Positions 35,423 through 43,793 of a DNA stretch of 61,202 nt are shown one piece after another (positions within the stretch are counted from its first letter, which is position 1; every line of letters starts with the position of its first letter). The stretch is from an uncultured Rhodospirillales bacterium (GTDB lineage Bacteria > Pseudomonadota > Alphaproteobacteria > Reyranellales > Reyranellaceae). The notes under the pieces were generated by a model. It was not told where the DNA came from, made no database searches, and was given only the letters and a program-made list of their open reading frames with translations. The position numbers were made by a program, and so were the translations under genes. Location: NCBI GenBank assembly GCA_902825855.1, contig CADECW010000024.1, forward strand, positions 1 to 61,202, read 5' to 3'.

Positions 35423-36601
35423 ATGAGCCTCGGCGATAGCGGCTCCGCCTATTCGCGCAAGCCGCCCAGCTACAACGCCAAGCTGACCGAGGTGGCCCGC
35501 GGCACGCCGATGGGAGAGCTTCTGCGCCGCTACTGGCACCCCGTTGGGCTTGCCGCCGACGCCGGGGCCATGCCGCGCCCGGTGAAGGTGCTGGGCGAGG
35601 AACTCATCCTGTTCCGTGACGGGCGGGCGAGGGCCGGCCTGATCTATCCCCGCTGCTGCCATCGCGGCACGACGCTGTACTACGGCAAGATCGAGGAGCG
35701 CGGCATCCGCTGCTGCTATCACGGCTGGCTGTTCGACGTCGAAGGCCGCTGCCTGGAGATGCCGTGCGAGCCCAACCCGAGCGGACCGCAATGCCAGCGC
35801 GTGCGCCAACCCTGGTATCCGGTCGAAGAACGCTACGGCCTCGTCTTCGCCTATCTCGGGCCGCCCGAGAAGAAGCCCGTACTGCCGCGCTACGAGTGCC
35901 TCGAAGTGATGGGGCCAGGGGAGTTCGTCGAGGCCGACGATTCATCGATCGGCAGCGGCGGCATCGTGATCGCGCCCTGCAACTGGCTGCAGCACTTCGA
36001 GAACGTGGTCGATCCGTACCATGTGCCGATTCTGCACGGCGCCTTCTCCGGGCCGCAGTTCGTCGAGCAGATGGCGACGTTCCCCAAGGTGAAGTTCGAG
36101 TACGGACCCCGCGGCGTGAAGGCGACCTCGATCCGGCCGGGCCCCAACGGCAAGCGCTTCCGCCGCATCACCGAGGCCATCCTGCCGACCCTGCGGCTGG
36201 TCGCAAATCCGCGTGTGGCGCAGTACGGCATGGTCGAATCGATCGGCTGGACCCTGCCTATCGATGACACGCACTACCGCATCTACGTCGCCGGCCGGGT
36301 GAAGGAGAAGGGCGAACTCGCCAAGTTCAAATCACGCTACAACGGCAAGACCTGGTCCGAGCTCACGCCCGAGGAGCACCAGCAGTTTCCGGGCGACACC
36401 GAGGCACAGGTCGGCCAGGGTGCCATCACCTACCACTCCGAGGAGCACCTGATGTCGTCCGACCAGGGCGTGTCGATGCTGCGCCTCCTGCTGCGCAGGC
36501 AGGTCGACACTGTCGCGGCGGGCGGCGATCCCGTCGGCGTGGCTTTCGATGAGGAGAGCGCCTACGTGAAGTTCGACGCGGGACAGTTCCTGGACGACTA
36601 G
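35423..36601 (+). CDS. Rieske non-heme iron oxygenase, alpha subunit
   Basis: A 392-residue ring-hydroxylating or demethylating oxygenase. The Rieske [2Fe-2S] ligands are C78-x-H80 and C97-x2-H100 (PRCCHRG and CCYHGW). The mononuclear iron site is D197-x2-H200-x4-H205 in VVDPYHVPILH. It resembles phthalate-type or O-demethylase oxygenases that act with a separate reductase; no reductase gene is nearby. It pairs with the upstream Bug receptor, which suggests uptake followed by oxidation of one compound. Confidence 0.92.
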   Translation: MSLGDSGSAYSRKPPSYNAKLTEVARGTPMGELLRRYWHPVGLAADAGAMPRPVKVLGEELILFRDGRARAGLIYPRCCHRGTTLYYGKIEERGIRCCYHGWLFDVEGRCLEMPCEPNPSGPQCQRVRQPWYPVEERYGLVFAYLGPPEKKPVLPRYECLEVMGPGEFVEADDSSIGSGGIVIAPCNWLQHFENVVDPYHVPILHGAFSGPQFVEQMATFPKVKFEYGPRGVKATSIRPGPNGKRFRRITEAILPTLRLVANPRVAQYGMVESIGWTLPIDDTHYRIYVAGRVKEKGELAKFKSRYNGKTWSELTPEEHQQFPGDTEAQVGQGAITYHSEEHLMSSDQGVSMLRLLLRRQVDTVAAGGDPVGVAFDEESAYVKFDAGQFLDD

Positions 36602-36628
36602 GTTGTAGACTCTGGAGTGCCGCCTTCA

Positions 36629-37606
36629 TCATGGCCAAACAGGTACCCCGTCCAGCCCTGCGGTTTCTGGCAGGCTGCAGATCAGGTTAGCATTCTGCAC
36701 CGCCTGACCGGCCGCTCCCTTGCCGAGATTGTCGACCACGCCCATCGCGATCACCAGGTTGCGCTCTGGATCGGCCGCATAGCTGACGAACGCGAGATTC
36801 GAGCCAGTAGCCCATTTGGTCTGGGGCGGCTTGTCGGTCACCCGGACGAACGCCCGCCCGGCGTAGAAGCGCCGAGCCGCTTCCAGGCACTGGCCCGTGG
36901 TGGCGCGGCCGCGGCAGTAGATGGTGGCAAGCACGCCGCGGGTCATCGGCACCAGGTGTGGCGTGAACACCAGGCCGGCCGCGCTGCCGCCACTCAGCCG
37001 CTCGATCGTCTTGGCAATCTCAGGCATGTGGACGTGGTTGAGCAGACTGTAGGGCTGCAGGTTCTCGTTGCTCTCGGCGTAGCCGAACCTGCTGTCGGCC
37101 CCGCCTCGGCCGGCACCGGAGATGCCGGTCTTGACGTCGATCACGATGTTGCCTGGCTCGATCAGCTTGCTGACCAGCAGCGGCGCCAGCGCGTTCAGCG
37201 TCGCCGCGGGGTAGCAACCAGGATTGGCAACACGGATCTGACCCTCGATCTGGGCTGGCCAGACGTCGGCCAGGCCGTACGCCCAGCCTTCGACGTAGCG
37301 GTGGTCGCCGCCGATATCGACGATCTTCACTTCCTTGGGGACGCGTGCCAGCGCCTCGGCCGATGCGCCCGTGGGCAGCGACGCGAACAGCATGTCGAGC
37401 TTCGGCAGGGTCACAGGGTCCCACCGCTCGATCACCAGTTCAGCCAGCTTGGCCGGCACGCCGGGGAAGCGGTCGACCAAGCGGCTGCCGGCGCTGCCCT
37501 CGCCTGCGGCGTAGACAAGCTCGAAAGAAGGGTGGCTAGCGACCAGGCGCATTGCCTCGCCGCCGCCAAAACCGCTGATCCCGACAATGCCGACGCGAAT
37601 GCTCAT
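36629..37606 (-). CDS. argC: N-acetyl-gamma-glutamyl-phosphate reductase
   Basis: A 325-residue NADPH-dependent reductase for the third step of arginine synthesis. The Rossmann motif is GIVGISGFGGGEAMRL, the catalytic cysteine is C131 in VANPGCYPAATLNAL, and HLVPMTRGVLATIY is the conserved distal segment. The ATG at 37606 is preceded by AGAAGGACATCACC. It is preceded 31 bases upstream by an intrinsic terminator and an Arg-codon-rich leader frame, suggesting control by arginine supply (see those entries). Confidence 0.95.
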   Translation of the reverse strand: MSIRVGIVGISGFGGGEAMRLVASHPSFELVYAAGEGSAGSRLVDRFPGVPAKLAELVIERWDPVTLPKLDMLFASLPTGASAEALARVPKEVKIVDIGGDHRYVEGWAYGLADVWPAQIEGQIRVANPGCYPAATLNALAPLLVSKLIEPGNIVIDVKTGISGAGRGGADSRFGYAESNENLQPYSLLNHVHMPEIAKTIERLSGGSAAGLVFTPHLVPMTRGVLATIYCRGRATTGQCLEAARRFYAGRAFVRVTDKPPQTKWATGSNLAFVSYAADPERNLVIAMGVVDNLGKGAAGQAVQNANLICSLPETAGLDGVPVWP

Positions 37607-37636
37607 GGTGATGTCCTTCTGGAGTGTGGGCAAAAG

Positions 37637-37657
37637 AAAAACCCCCGGAGCCGAGGG
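37637..37657 (-). terminator. Intrinsic terminator in the argC leader (attenuator)
   Basis: On the minus strand CCCTCGG-CT-CCGGGGG (seven pairs including one U-G, in practice a 4-base loop) is followed by TTTTT. It ends 31 bases before the argC start codon and lies 48 bases after the leader-frame stop. There is no gene end close enough upstream to need it, since pyrD ends about 240 bases earlier. Confidence 0.75.
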
Positions 37658-37700
37658 CTGCGGAGGTTCAGGAACGCGGGCCGAGGCCGCTCCGGCGGGT
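37641..37700 (-). promoter_or_regulatory. Candidate antiterminator pairing in the argC leader
   Basis: On the minus strand CCGGAGC (37689-37695) is exactly complementary to GCTCCGG (37645-37651), which overlaps the terminator loop and 3' arm. The pairing extends by ACCC/GGGT across one mismatch. The two structures cannot coexist. In turn, GCGGTGG (37762-37768), inside the leader frame just after the Arg run, can pair with CCACCCGC (37695-37702) and free the terminator. Confidence 0.55.
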
Positions 37701-37705
37701 GGGAC

Positions 37706-37819
37706 CTACCGTAAGGTAGTCACCACGCCGACGAATGCTGATCGACGCGCAGCCCGAAGGGCCACCGCTTGGATGCAGCGGCGTCGGCGTCGGTCACAAA
37801 GGTTGTGGTTCCTGAGCAT
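37706..37819 (-). CDS. Putative Arg-rich leader peptide of argC
   Basis: A 37-codon frame between pyrD and argC. It begins MLRNHNLCD, then has five consecutive arginine codons (CGA CGC CGA CGC CGC at 37778-37792); in all 10 of 37 residues are Arg. The TAG stop lies inside a hairpin at 37699-37726. TTGACG at 37850-37855 is exactly at the -35 distance if transcription starts at the ATG itself, i.e. leaderless, as I recall for trpL of Sinorhizobium. The -10 is poor. Its position before an Arg biosynthetic gene and a terminator supports a regulatory role. Confidence 0.55.
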   Translation of the reverse strand: MLRNHNLCDRRRRRCIQAVALRAARRSAFVGVVTTLR

Positions 37820-37849
37820 GCTCTTCGACACTGTCGTACCCACATTGAA

Positions 37850-37855
37850 CGTCAA
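37850..37855 (-). promoter_or_regulatory. Candidate -35 element of the argC leader promoter
   Basis: TTGACG on the minus strand occupies positions -36 to -31 relative to the A of the leader ATG (37819). No strong -10 hexamer is seen; GTGTCG occupies that place. An alternative is TTGCGC (37856-37861) with TACGAC (37833-37838) at 17 bases. Confidence 0.35.
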
Positions 37856-37898
37856 GCGCAATGTCTGCTGACCGCCGATCTCGGACGTTTGCGGTGGG

Positions 37899-38954
37899 TC
37901 ACGAACCAGGTTGGACGTCGGCGCCGATCGCGGCCTCGACCGAGCCGAAGCCGTCGCGTGCAAGCAATGCCGCGAGCTCGTCCTTGACGCGCCTGACGAG
38001 CGGCGGTCCTTCATAGACCATCATCGAGTAGAGCTGCACCAGCGTGGCGCCGGCGCGGATCTTGGCATAGGCGTCGGCGCCCGAGCCCACGCCGCCGCAA
38101 CCGATCAACGGAAACTGGCGCTCGACGCGCACCGCTGCGCGGCGCAGGACCTCGGTCGACAGGCTGGTGAGCGGCGCGCCGGACAGTCCGCCCGCCTGCT
38201 CGCGGCGCGTCGAGCGCAGCGTCGGCGGCCGCGACAGCGTGGTGTTGCCGACGATGATGCCGTCCATCCGCAGTTCGCGGCAGACGGCGACGATGTCGTC
38301 GAGATCGTCGTCCGTCGCATCGGGCGCAATCTTGACGACGAGTGGTACCGGCTTGGCCGCGATGGCGTCCTGCACACGCTTCAGGAGGTCGGCGAGTTGA
38401 GTGCGGCCCTGCAGGCTGCGCAGTCCGGGTGTGTTGGGTGAGGAAACGTTGCAGACGAGATAGTCGGCATAAGGCAGCAGCGCCTTGCAGCCCACGACAT
38501 AGTCGACGGCGCGGTCGGCGCTGTCCTTGTTGGCGCCGACATTGACGCCGATGAAGCCGCGCCGCGGGCGTGTCGCGAGCCGCGAGCGCACGGCGTCGAG
38601 ACCCTGTCCGGGAAAACCCATGCGGTTGATGACGCCACGATCCTCGGGCAGCCGGAACAGGCGGGGTCGCGGATTGCCATCCTGCGGTCGCGGCGTGACG
38701 CTGCCGATTTCGACCAGGCCGAAGCCGATGCCGAGCAGGGCATCGGGCACCTCGGCATTCTTGTCGAAGCCGGCCGCCAGCCCGATCGGATTTGGCAGGA
38801 TGCGACCCCAAACCTTGACCGCGAGCGACGACGGGTCGGTCCGCCGGTCGGTCGGCACCAGACCGGTCTTCAGAGCGCGCAACGCCAGACCGTGGGCGGT
38901 CTCGGCGTCGAGGCGGGACAGGAAGAAATCGGCGAACTGGTACCAGACAGCCAT
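37899..38954 (-). CDS. pyrD: Dihydroorotate dehydrogenase (quinone), class 2
   Basis: A 351-residue membrane-associated flavoenzyme of pyrimidine synthesis. The N-terminal amphipathic helix (YQFADFFLSRLDAETAHGLAL) and the FMN/substrate segment CNVSSPNTPGLRSLQ, with Ser as catalytic base, mark class 2. LIGCGGVGSGADAYAKIRAG is the FMN-phosphate site. It oxidises dihydroorotate with quinone. It lies upstream of the argC leader on the same strand. Confidence 0.95.
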   Translation of the reverse strand: MAVWYQFADFFLSRLDAETAHGLALRALKTGLVPTDRRTDPSSLAVKVWGRILPNPIGLAAGFDKNAEVPDALLGIGFGLVEIGSVTPRPQDGNPRPRLFRLPEDRGVINRMGFPGQGLDAVRSRLATRPRRGFIGVNVGANKDSADRAVDYVVGCKALLPYADYLVCNVSSPNTPGLRSLQGRTQLADLLKRVQDAIAAKPVPLVVKIAPDATDDDLDDIVAVCRELRMDGIIVGNTTLSRPPTLRSTRREQAGGLSGAPLTSLSTEVLRRAAVRVERQFPLIGCGGVGSGADAYAKIRAGATLVQLYSMMVYEGPPLVRRVKDELAALLARDGFGSVEAAIGADVQPGS

Positions 38955-39035
38955 GCCGATCTGGTTAGCAGAGGACCCTGTGGAGCGTTCCAGGTTCGCC
39001 GCTGGCAGATGAAAACTGGTCGGAGGGAAAGGCGA

Positions 39036-39737
39036 TCAGGCTTTCCCGTAGACCGGCATGATCGAGCCGGAATTGATCGGCTCCGACAGGCTGCAGTGCG
39101 CCACGATCAGCTCGGCGACGGCCGTGGGCTTGACCCAGGTGTCATGCTTGGCGGTCGGCATGTCCTTGCGGTTGGCCGGCGTGTCGAGGGTCGAGGGCGC
39201 AAGTGCGATTGCCGAGATGTTGTCGTTCTTCAGTTCCTCGGCCAGTGCGACCGTGAAGGCCGCGACCGCGGCCTTGGAAGCGGTGTAGGCCGTCATGTTG
39301 GCGCCCTGGCGAGGATTGAGGGCGGGACGGGCGGTAATGTTGACGATGCGGCCACCCTTTCCGTTCTTCCGGAAATTGGCGACGGCCGCGCGACAGCTCA
39401 GCAGGCAGGACACGACGTTCATCGACAGCTGCTGCTGCACGACCTTGAGCGAACTGTCGGCAATCGGCGCATAGGCGAAGCCGCCGGCGATATTCACAAC
39501 GGCATGCAATGGCGGCAGCTTGGCGAAATACGAATCGACCGAGGTCTCGCTCGACAGGTCGACGCTGGGCACGATGTCGATCTGCTTGCTGTCCGGAAGA
39601 TGATCGGTTGGCGGCGTCGCCTCGATCGCCGGGATGTGGCAGGTGGCGCCCGCCTCGATGAAGGCCTTCACGACGGCCACACCTAGCGCACCGGTTCCGC
39701 CGGTGACCACGACATGCCGATCTTTGAGCGACTGCAT
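39036..39737 (-). CDS. Short-chain dehydrogenase/reductase
   Basis: A 233-residue SDR. The cofactor motif is TGGTGALG and the catalytic Y-x3-K is in YTASKAAVAAF. The usual catalytic Ser position reads NITARPAL, without an obvious serine, so activity is slightly uncertain. I chose ATG at 39737 because GAGGAG lies five bases upstream; a GTG two codons earlier is possible. The substrate is unknown. Confidence 0.86.
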   Translation of the reverse strand: MQSLKDRHVVVTGGTGALGVAVVKAFIEAGATCHIPAIEATPPTDHLPDSKQIDIVPSVDLSSETSVDSYFAKLPPLHAVVNIAGGFAYAPIADSSLKVVQQQLSMNVVSCLLSCRAAVANFRKNGKGGRIVNITARPALNPRQGANMTAYTASKAAVAAFTVALAEELKNDNISAIALAPSTLDTPANRKDMPTAKHDTWVKPTAVAELIVAHCSLSEPINSGSIMPVYGKA

Positions 39738-39824
39738 TTCCACTCCTCAACCAGGGAGGAGGGAGTGGACGCAGACCCGGCCGGGTAATCAAGCGCCAAG
39801 TTGGGAGCGCGGACCTTGCCCGAG

Positions 39825-39864
39825 GCAAGATGGGTCCAGCTGATTCCAGCCGGACCCATCTTGC
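39825..39864 (-). terminator. Perfect 13-bp inverted repeat after the secreted hypothetical gene
   Basis: GCAAGATGGGTCC (39825-39837) and GGACCCATCTTGC (39852-39864) form a perfect stem with a 14-base loop directly after the stop codon of the gene at 39866. There is no T-run, so it could be a terminator aided by Rho or an mRNA-stabilising hairpin. Confidence 0.55.
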
Positions 39865-39865
39865 T

Positions 39866-40438
39866 TCAACGCCGGTCGCTGCCGCCGGTTTGCGGGCGCA
39901 GGGCGGGCGAATCGCTCCAGATGACCTGGAAGAGCTGGCGGAACAGTTCGCTGATGCGCGGATCGGTCGGGCCCGTCGCCGCCGTCCAGGCGGTCGTCTC
40001 CGACAGGACCTGGTCGTTACGGCAATAGACCGCGAAGACGTAGAAGACGCCCGGACGGCCAGGCTTGAACCGCGGCGGCACGCCGGCGCACACCGAGTTC
40101 GAGCCGTAGTCGTTGGCCGGGTCGAAGGTCAGAACCAGCCGGTAGTAGGGTCGCGGCCGCTCGGGGGCGTCCTCGTAGGTGAAGGTCAGGGCCGGCCGTG
40201 GCTTGGCAGCCTGCATCACCGGCAGCATGTCGCGTGCCAGCGTGGCGGGATCGACCCCTGGGAGCGCGGCGGTACCGTACAGGACAACCTGGAAGTTGCG
40301 TCCGTCGGAGGCGGCAAAGAATTCACGGAAGTCGTACTGCGGCGCATAGTAGGTTCCGCCGATCACCGCGGCCCAGGCGACGGCCGGCAAGACGGCAAGT
40401 CCGAGCAGAGCGGCGGCGATCCTGGTGTTCAGGCGCAT
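39866..40438 (-). CDS. Secreted hypothetical protein
   Basis: A 190-residue protein with an evident signal peptide (RIAAALLGLAVLPAVAWA, cleavage after AWA). The mature part contains paired cysteines (NSVCAGVPP and VYCRNDQ) that may form a disulfide in the periplasm. The rest is soluble and shows no family I know. It stands alone between parE and the SDR gene, on the same strand as parE. Confidence 0.75.
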   Translation of the reverse strand: MRLNTRIAAALLGLAVLPAVAWAAVIGGTYYAPQYDFREFFAASDGRNFQVVLYGTAALPGVDPATLARDMLPVMQAAKPRPALTFTYEDAPERPRPYYRLVLTFDPANDYGSNSVCAGVPPRFKPGRPGVFYVFAVYCRNDQVLSETTAWTAATGPTDPRISELFRQLFQVIWSDSPALRPQTGGSDRR

Positions 40439-40518
40439 GGAATGATCTCCTCGCGGCGCATCCTATACGATAGTGACGCCTTTCGCTCCTTTCACGTCAC
40501 AAAGTCGAGTGCGGACGA

Positions 40519-42534
40519 CTATACGTCGAGATCGCGGGCGAATTTTGCATGCTCCTGGATGAAGGCGTAGCGTTTCTCCGGCTTGCGCCCCATCAGGTTC
40601 TCGACGAGCGTCGAGGTCTTCATCGCCTCACGGCGGGTGTCGGCGTCGGCTGCAGTCGGTATGTCGACCTTGAGCAGGGTTCGCTTGCTCACGTCCATCG
40701 TGGTCTCGCGCAGATGCGCGGACTGCATCTCGCCCAGCCCCTTGAATCGCGTGATCTCGACCTTGCCGCTCTTGAAGACGTCGCGGATCAGCTCGTCCTT
40801 GTGCGCGTCGTCGCGGGCGTATTCGGTCTGGCCGCCCTTGCTGATGCGGTAGAGCGGAGGCTGGGCGAGGAAGAGATGGCCGTGCTCGATCAGCTTGGGC
40901 ATCTCGCGGTAGAAGAACGTCATCAGGAGCGAGGCGATGTGGGCGCCGTCGACGTCGGCGTCGGTCATGATGATGACGCGCTCGTAGCGCAGGCGGTCGT
41001 CGCTGTAGTGGGCGCCGGTGCCGCAGCCGAGGGCCTGGATGAGGTCCTGGACCTCCTGGTTCTCGCGCAGCTTGTCGGCCGAGGCGCTGGCCACGTTCAG
41101 GATCTTGCCGCGCAGCGGCAGGATCGCCTGGGTCTCACGATTGCGTGCAGCCTTGGCAGAGCCGCCTGCGGAATCGCCCTCGACCAGGAAGATCTCGGTG
41201 CCTTCCGACGCGCTGTTGGAGCAGTCGGCGAGCTTGCCGGGAAGGCGCAGCTTGCGTGTCGCGGTCTTGCGCTGCTGCTCTCGGTCCTGACGACGGCGCA
41301 GCCGCTCCTCGGCCTTGCCGATGACATGCTCGAGCAGGACGTTGCCCGCTTCCTTGTCGCCGGTAAGCCAGTGCTCGAAGTTGTCGCCGACGATGGTCTC
41401 GACCAGCTTGTTGGCCTCGACGCTGACCAGCTTCTCCTTGGTCTGGCCCTGGAACTGCGGCTGCTCGATGAACACCGAGACCAGGGCCGCGGCGCCTTCG
41501 ATGACGTCGTCGGCGGTGATGATCGAGCCCTTGCGGTTGCCGGTCAGCTCGGCATAGCGCTTGAGGCCGCGCACCAGGGCACTCCGGAACCCCGATTCGT
41601 GCGTCCCGCCCTCGGCGGTCGGAACCGTGTTGCAGTAGGAGCGGACGAAGCCTTCCTCGTCACCCGGCCACCACACCGCCCATTCGACCTTGCCGCCTGT
41701 CGTACCGTTGGTCTCGCTCCTGGCCTCGCCGGCAAAGGGCTGCGGCACGATGGTGGCGCGCTCGCCGATCTCCGACTTCACGAAGTCTTCCAGGCCGCCC
41801 GGGAAATGGAACGATTCTTCCTCGGGAATGGTGCCGCCTTTCAGCAGGGCCCTGGCGCATTTCCATCTGATTTCGACGCCGCGAAACAGATAGGCCTTGG
41901 AACGAGCCATGCGGTAGAGCCGCTCGGGCACGAACGCCTGCTTGCCGAAGATGTCGGGATCAGGATGAAAGGTCACCGTCGTGCCGCGGCGGTTGGGCGC
42001 GGGGCCCGCCGACTTCAGCTTGGTGGTCGCCTTGCCGCGCGAGAAGGTCTGCATCCAGGCCTGGCGGTCGCGCGCCACCTCGACGATCAGCTCGTCGGAG
42101 AGGGCGTTCACCACCGAGACGCCGACGCCGTGCAGGCCACCGGATGTCGCATAGACCTTGCTGTCGAACTTGCCGCCGGAATGAAGGGTGGTGAGGATGA
42201 CTTCCAGCGCCGACTTGTTCTTGAACTTCGGGTGAGGGTCGACCGGGATGCCGCGACCATTGTCGCGGATCAGGATGCGGTTTCCGTCGAGCAACTCGAG
42301 ATAGATCGTGTCGGCGTGACCGGCGACGGCCTCGTCCATCGAGTTGTCGAGCACCTCGGCCACGAGATGATGCATGGCCCGTTCATCCGTGCCGCCGATA
42401 TACATGCCGGGGCGCTTGCGGACGGGCTCCAGCCCCTCCAGCACCTCGATGTGACGCGCCGTGTAGGACGTATCCTTGGCCGAGGCAGCCCGCTTGCCGC
42501 CCGCCCGGTCGAACAGATCGCCGTTCTTCGCCAT
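40519..42534 (-). CDS. parE: DNA topoisomerase IV subunit B
   Basis: A 671-residue type IIA topoisomerase ATPase subunit. The GHKL ATP site includes EVLDNSMDEAVAG and DNGRGIPVD. The transducer domain follows, and the TOPRIM domain shows LVEGDSAGGSAK and MTDADVDGAH. QSAHLRETTMD and the C-terminal half without the long gyrase insert fit ParE rather than GyrB. It decatenates daughter chromosomes with ParC, which is not in this window. Confidence 0.95.
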   Translation of the reverse strand: MAKNGDLFDRAGGKRAASAKDTSYTARHIEVLEGLEPVRKRPGMYIGGTDERAMHHLVAEVLDNSMDEAVAGHADTIYLELLDGNRILIRDNGRGIPVDPHPKFKNKSALEVILTTLHSGGKFDSKVYATSGGLHGVGVSVVNALSDELIVEVARDRQAWMQTFSRGKATTKLKSAGPAPNRRGTTVTFHPDPDIFGKQAFVPERLYRMARSKAYLFRGVEIRWKCARALLKGGTIPEEESFHFPGGLEDFVKSEIGERATIVPQPFAGEARSETNGTTGGKVEWAVWWPGDEEGFVRSYCNTVPTAEGGTHESGFRSALVRGLKRYAELTGNRKGSIITADDVIEGAAALVSVFIEQPQFQGQTKEKLVSVEANKLVETIVGDNFEHWLTGDKEAGNVLLEHVIGKAEERLRRRQDREQQRKTATRKLRLPGKLADCSNSASEGTEIFLVEGDSAGGSAKAARNRETQAILPLRGKILNVASASADKLRENQEVQDLIQALGCGTGAHYSDDRLRYERVIIMTDADVDGAHIASLLMTFFYREMPKLIEHGHLFLAQPPLYRISKGGQTEYARDDAHKDELIRDVFKSGKVEITRFKGLGEMQSAHLRETTMDVSKRTLLKVDIPTAADADTRREAMKTSTLVENLMGRKPEKRYAFIQEHAKFARDLDV

Positions 42535-42681
42535 GCTTCTTGTCTTTCCTCGGCCGCGCGAGGGGGTCGCTGGTTGGCCGGTACGTCATCGATATGGTAG
42601 GAAAACGCCGAAAAATCAACAATTCCTTGTCGTTCCGGCCCCCTCTCGTGTCCTTCGCAGCTTTCCCCCTCCTCGAACCTT

Positions 42682-42696
42682 CCCCGCGTGACGGGG
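42682..42696. repeat. Short CCCCG/CGGGG hairpin upstream of the thioesterase gene
   Basis: CCCCG-CGTGA-CGGGG is followed by AGGGCATGAG. A close relative (CCCCG-TATGA-CGGGG then CGGGAATCATGAG) lies at 45638-45652 before the prpB-like gene. Both sit in short gaps just upstream of plus-strand starts. Confidence 0.45.
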
Positions 42697-42723
42697 AGGG
42701 CATGAGAAAAGGATAGATCCTCG

Positions 42724-43122
42724 ATGCCCGACAACCACCGCGACCCGATCGTAAGGACGGTGCCGCACCCCTCCGACATGAACGGCAACGGCGACATTTT
42801 CGGCGGCTGGGTGCTGTCGCAAATGGATACGGCGGGCGGGGCGCTTGCTGGTCGTGTCGCCAAGGGCCGGGTCGCGACCGTGGCCATCACCGCCATGACC
42901 TTCGTCGAGCCGATCAAGGTCGGCGACTGGGTGTCGATCTATGGCGAGGTCACCAAAGTCGGACGGACCTCGATCACCATCGCTCTGGAGACCGTGGTGC
43001 AGCGTCGCCACGAGAGTATCGAGCGGCGCGTGACGCACGGCACGTTCGTGTTCGTGGCGATCGACGAGCAGGGCCAGCCGCGGCCGGTGTCGACCGCTGA
43101 GTCGCCGGTGGCAACCGCATGA
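42724..43122 (+). CDS. Acyl-CoA thioesterase, YciA type
   Basis: A 132-residue hot-dog-fold thioesterase. HPSDMNGNGDIFGGWVLSQMD contains the conserved N/D and G-G-W-V helix start of the YciA/BFIT group. It hydrolyses short to medium acyl-CoAs in the cytosol. It is the first gene of a plus-strand operon; its TGA overlaps the DUF1007 ATG (ATGA). Confidence 0.92.
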   Translation: MPDNHRDPIVRTVPHPSDMNGNGDIFGGWVLSQMDTAGGALAGRVAKGRVATVAITAMTFVEPIKVGDWVSIYGEVTKVGRTSITIALETVVQRRHESIERRVTHGTFVFVAIDEQGQPRPVSTAESPVATA

Positions 43123-43793
43123 GGTCGATCATTGCGCTCGCTCTTTCCATCGCCGGGTTGCTCGTTCCGAATCTGGCCGTGGCGCATCCGCATATCTGGA
43201 TCCAGCAGGTGGTGCGTGCCGTCGCCAAGGACGGCAAGTACACCCATGTCGAGATCGAATGGCGCTTCGATCCGTTCGCCAGCGAGATCGAGATCCCGCT
43301 GATCGACGAGAACAAGGACGGCAAGTTCTCGAGCGCCGAGATCAAGGCGCTCGAAGGCGACATGATGCCGGAGCTGAAGAACCAGGGCTTCCTGACCTGG
43401 CTCAATGTCGGCAGCAAGGACGTGCGGCCGGCCAAGCTGCCGGCCTTCGGTGCACGCATCGACGATCCGGCGACCTTCAGCCTGCCCGACTGGGACCGCT
43501 CGGCCGGTGACAAGGCAGGCATGCCGATGCCGGAGAACAAGCGCGCCAGCCAACCCGCCGGCCCGCGCCCCACAGGGCCGCGCAACCTCGTCTACGTCAT
43601 GCGCTTCGAACTGCCGCAGCCCGGCAAGGTCTTCTCGGTCACGACCTTCGATCCCGATGATTTCATCCGAATCGAGGTCAACAAGGATCAGATCCCGGCC
43701 GGCTGCGCGCTGGCCAAGAGCACGACCTACAAGGCCGAGTTCGTGCGCGGCTATCCAGTCTTTGCCGACACCGTGACATGCCAGCTTCCGTGA
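43119..43793 (+). CDS. DUF1007 periplasmic metal-related protein
   Basis: A 224-residue exported protein. The signal peptide is cleaved before H23, so the mature N-terminus is HPHIWIQ, a likely Ni/Cu/Zn-binding motif. Residues 63-74 (DENKDGKFSSAE) are a perfect EF-hand loop with D1, N3, D5 and E12. DUF1007 proteins accompany NicO-type transporters and are thought to hand over divalent metals. It overlaps the downstream transporter gene by 16 bases. Confidence 0.85.
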   Translation: MRSIIALALSIAGLLVPNLAVAHPHIWIQQVVRAVAKDGKYTHVEIEWRFDPFASEIEIPLIDENKDGKFSSAEIKALEGDMMPELKNQGFLTWLNVGSKDVRPAKLPAFGARIDDPATFSLPDWDRSAGDKAGMPMPENKRASQPAGPRPTGPRNLVYVMRFELPQPGKVFSVTTFDPDDFIRIEVNKDQIPAGCALAKSTTYKAEFVRGYPVFADTVTCQLP

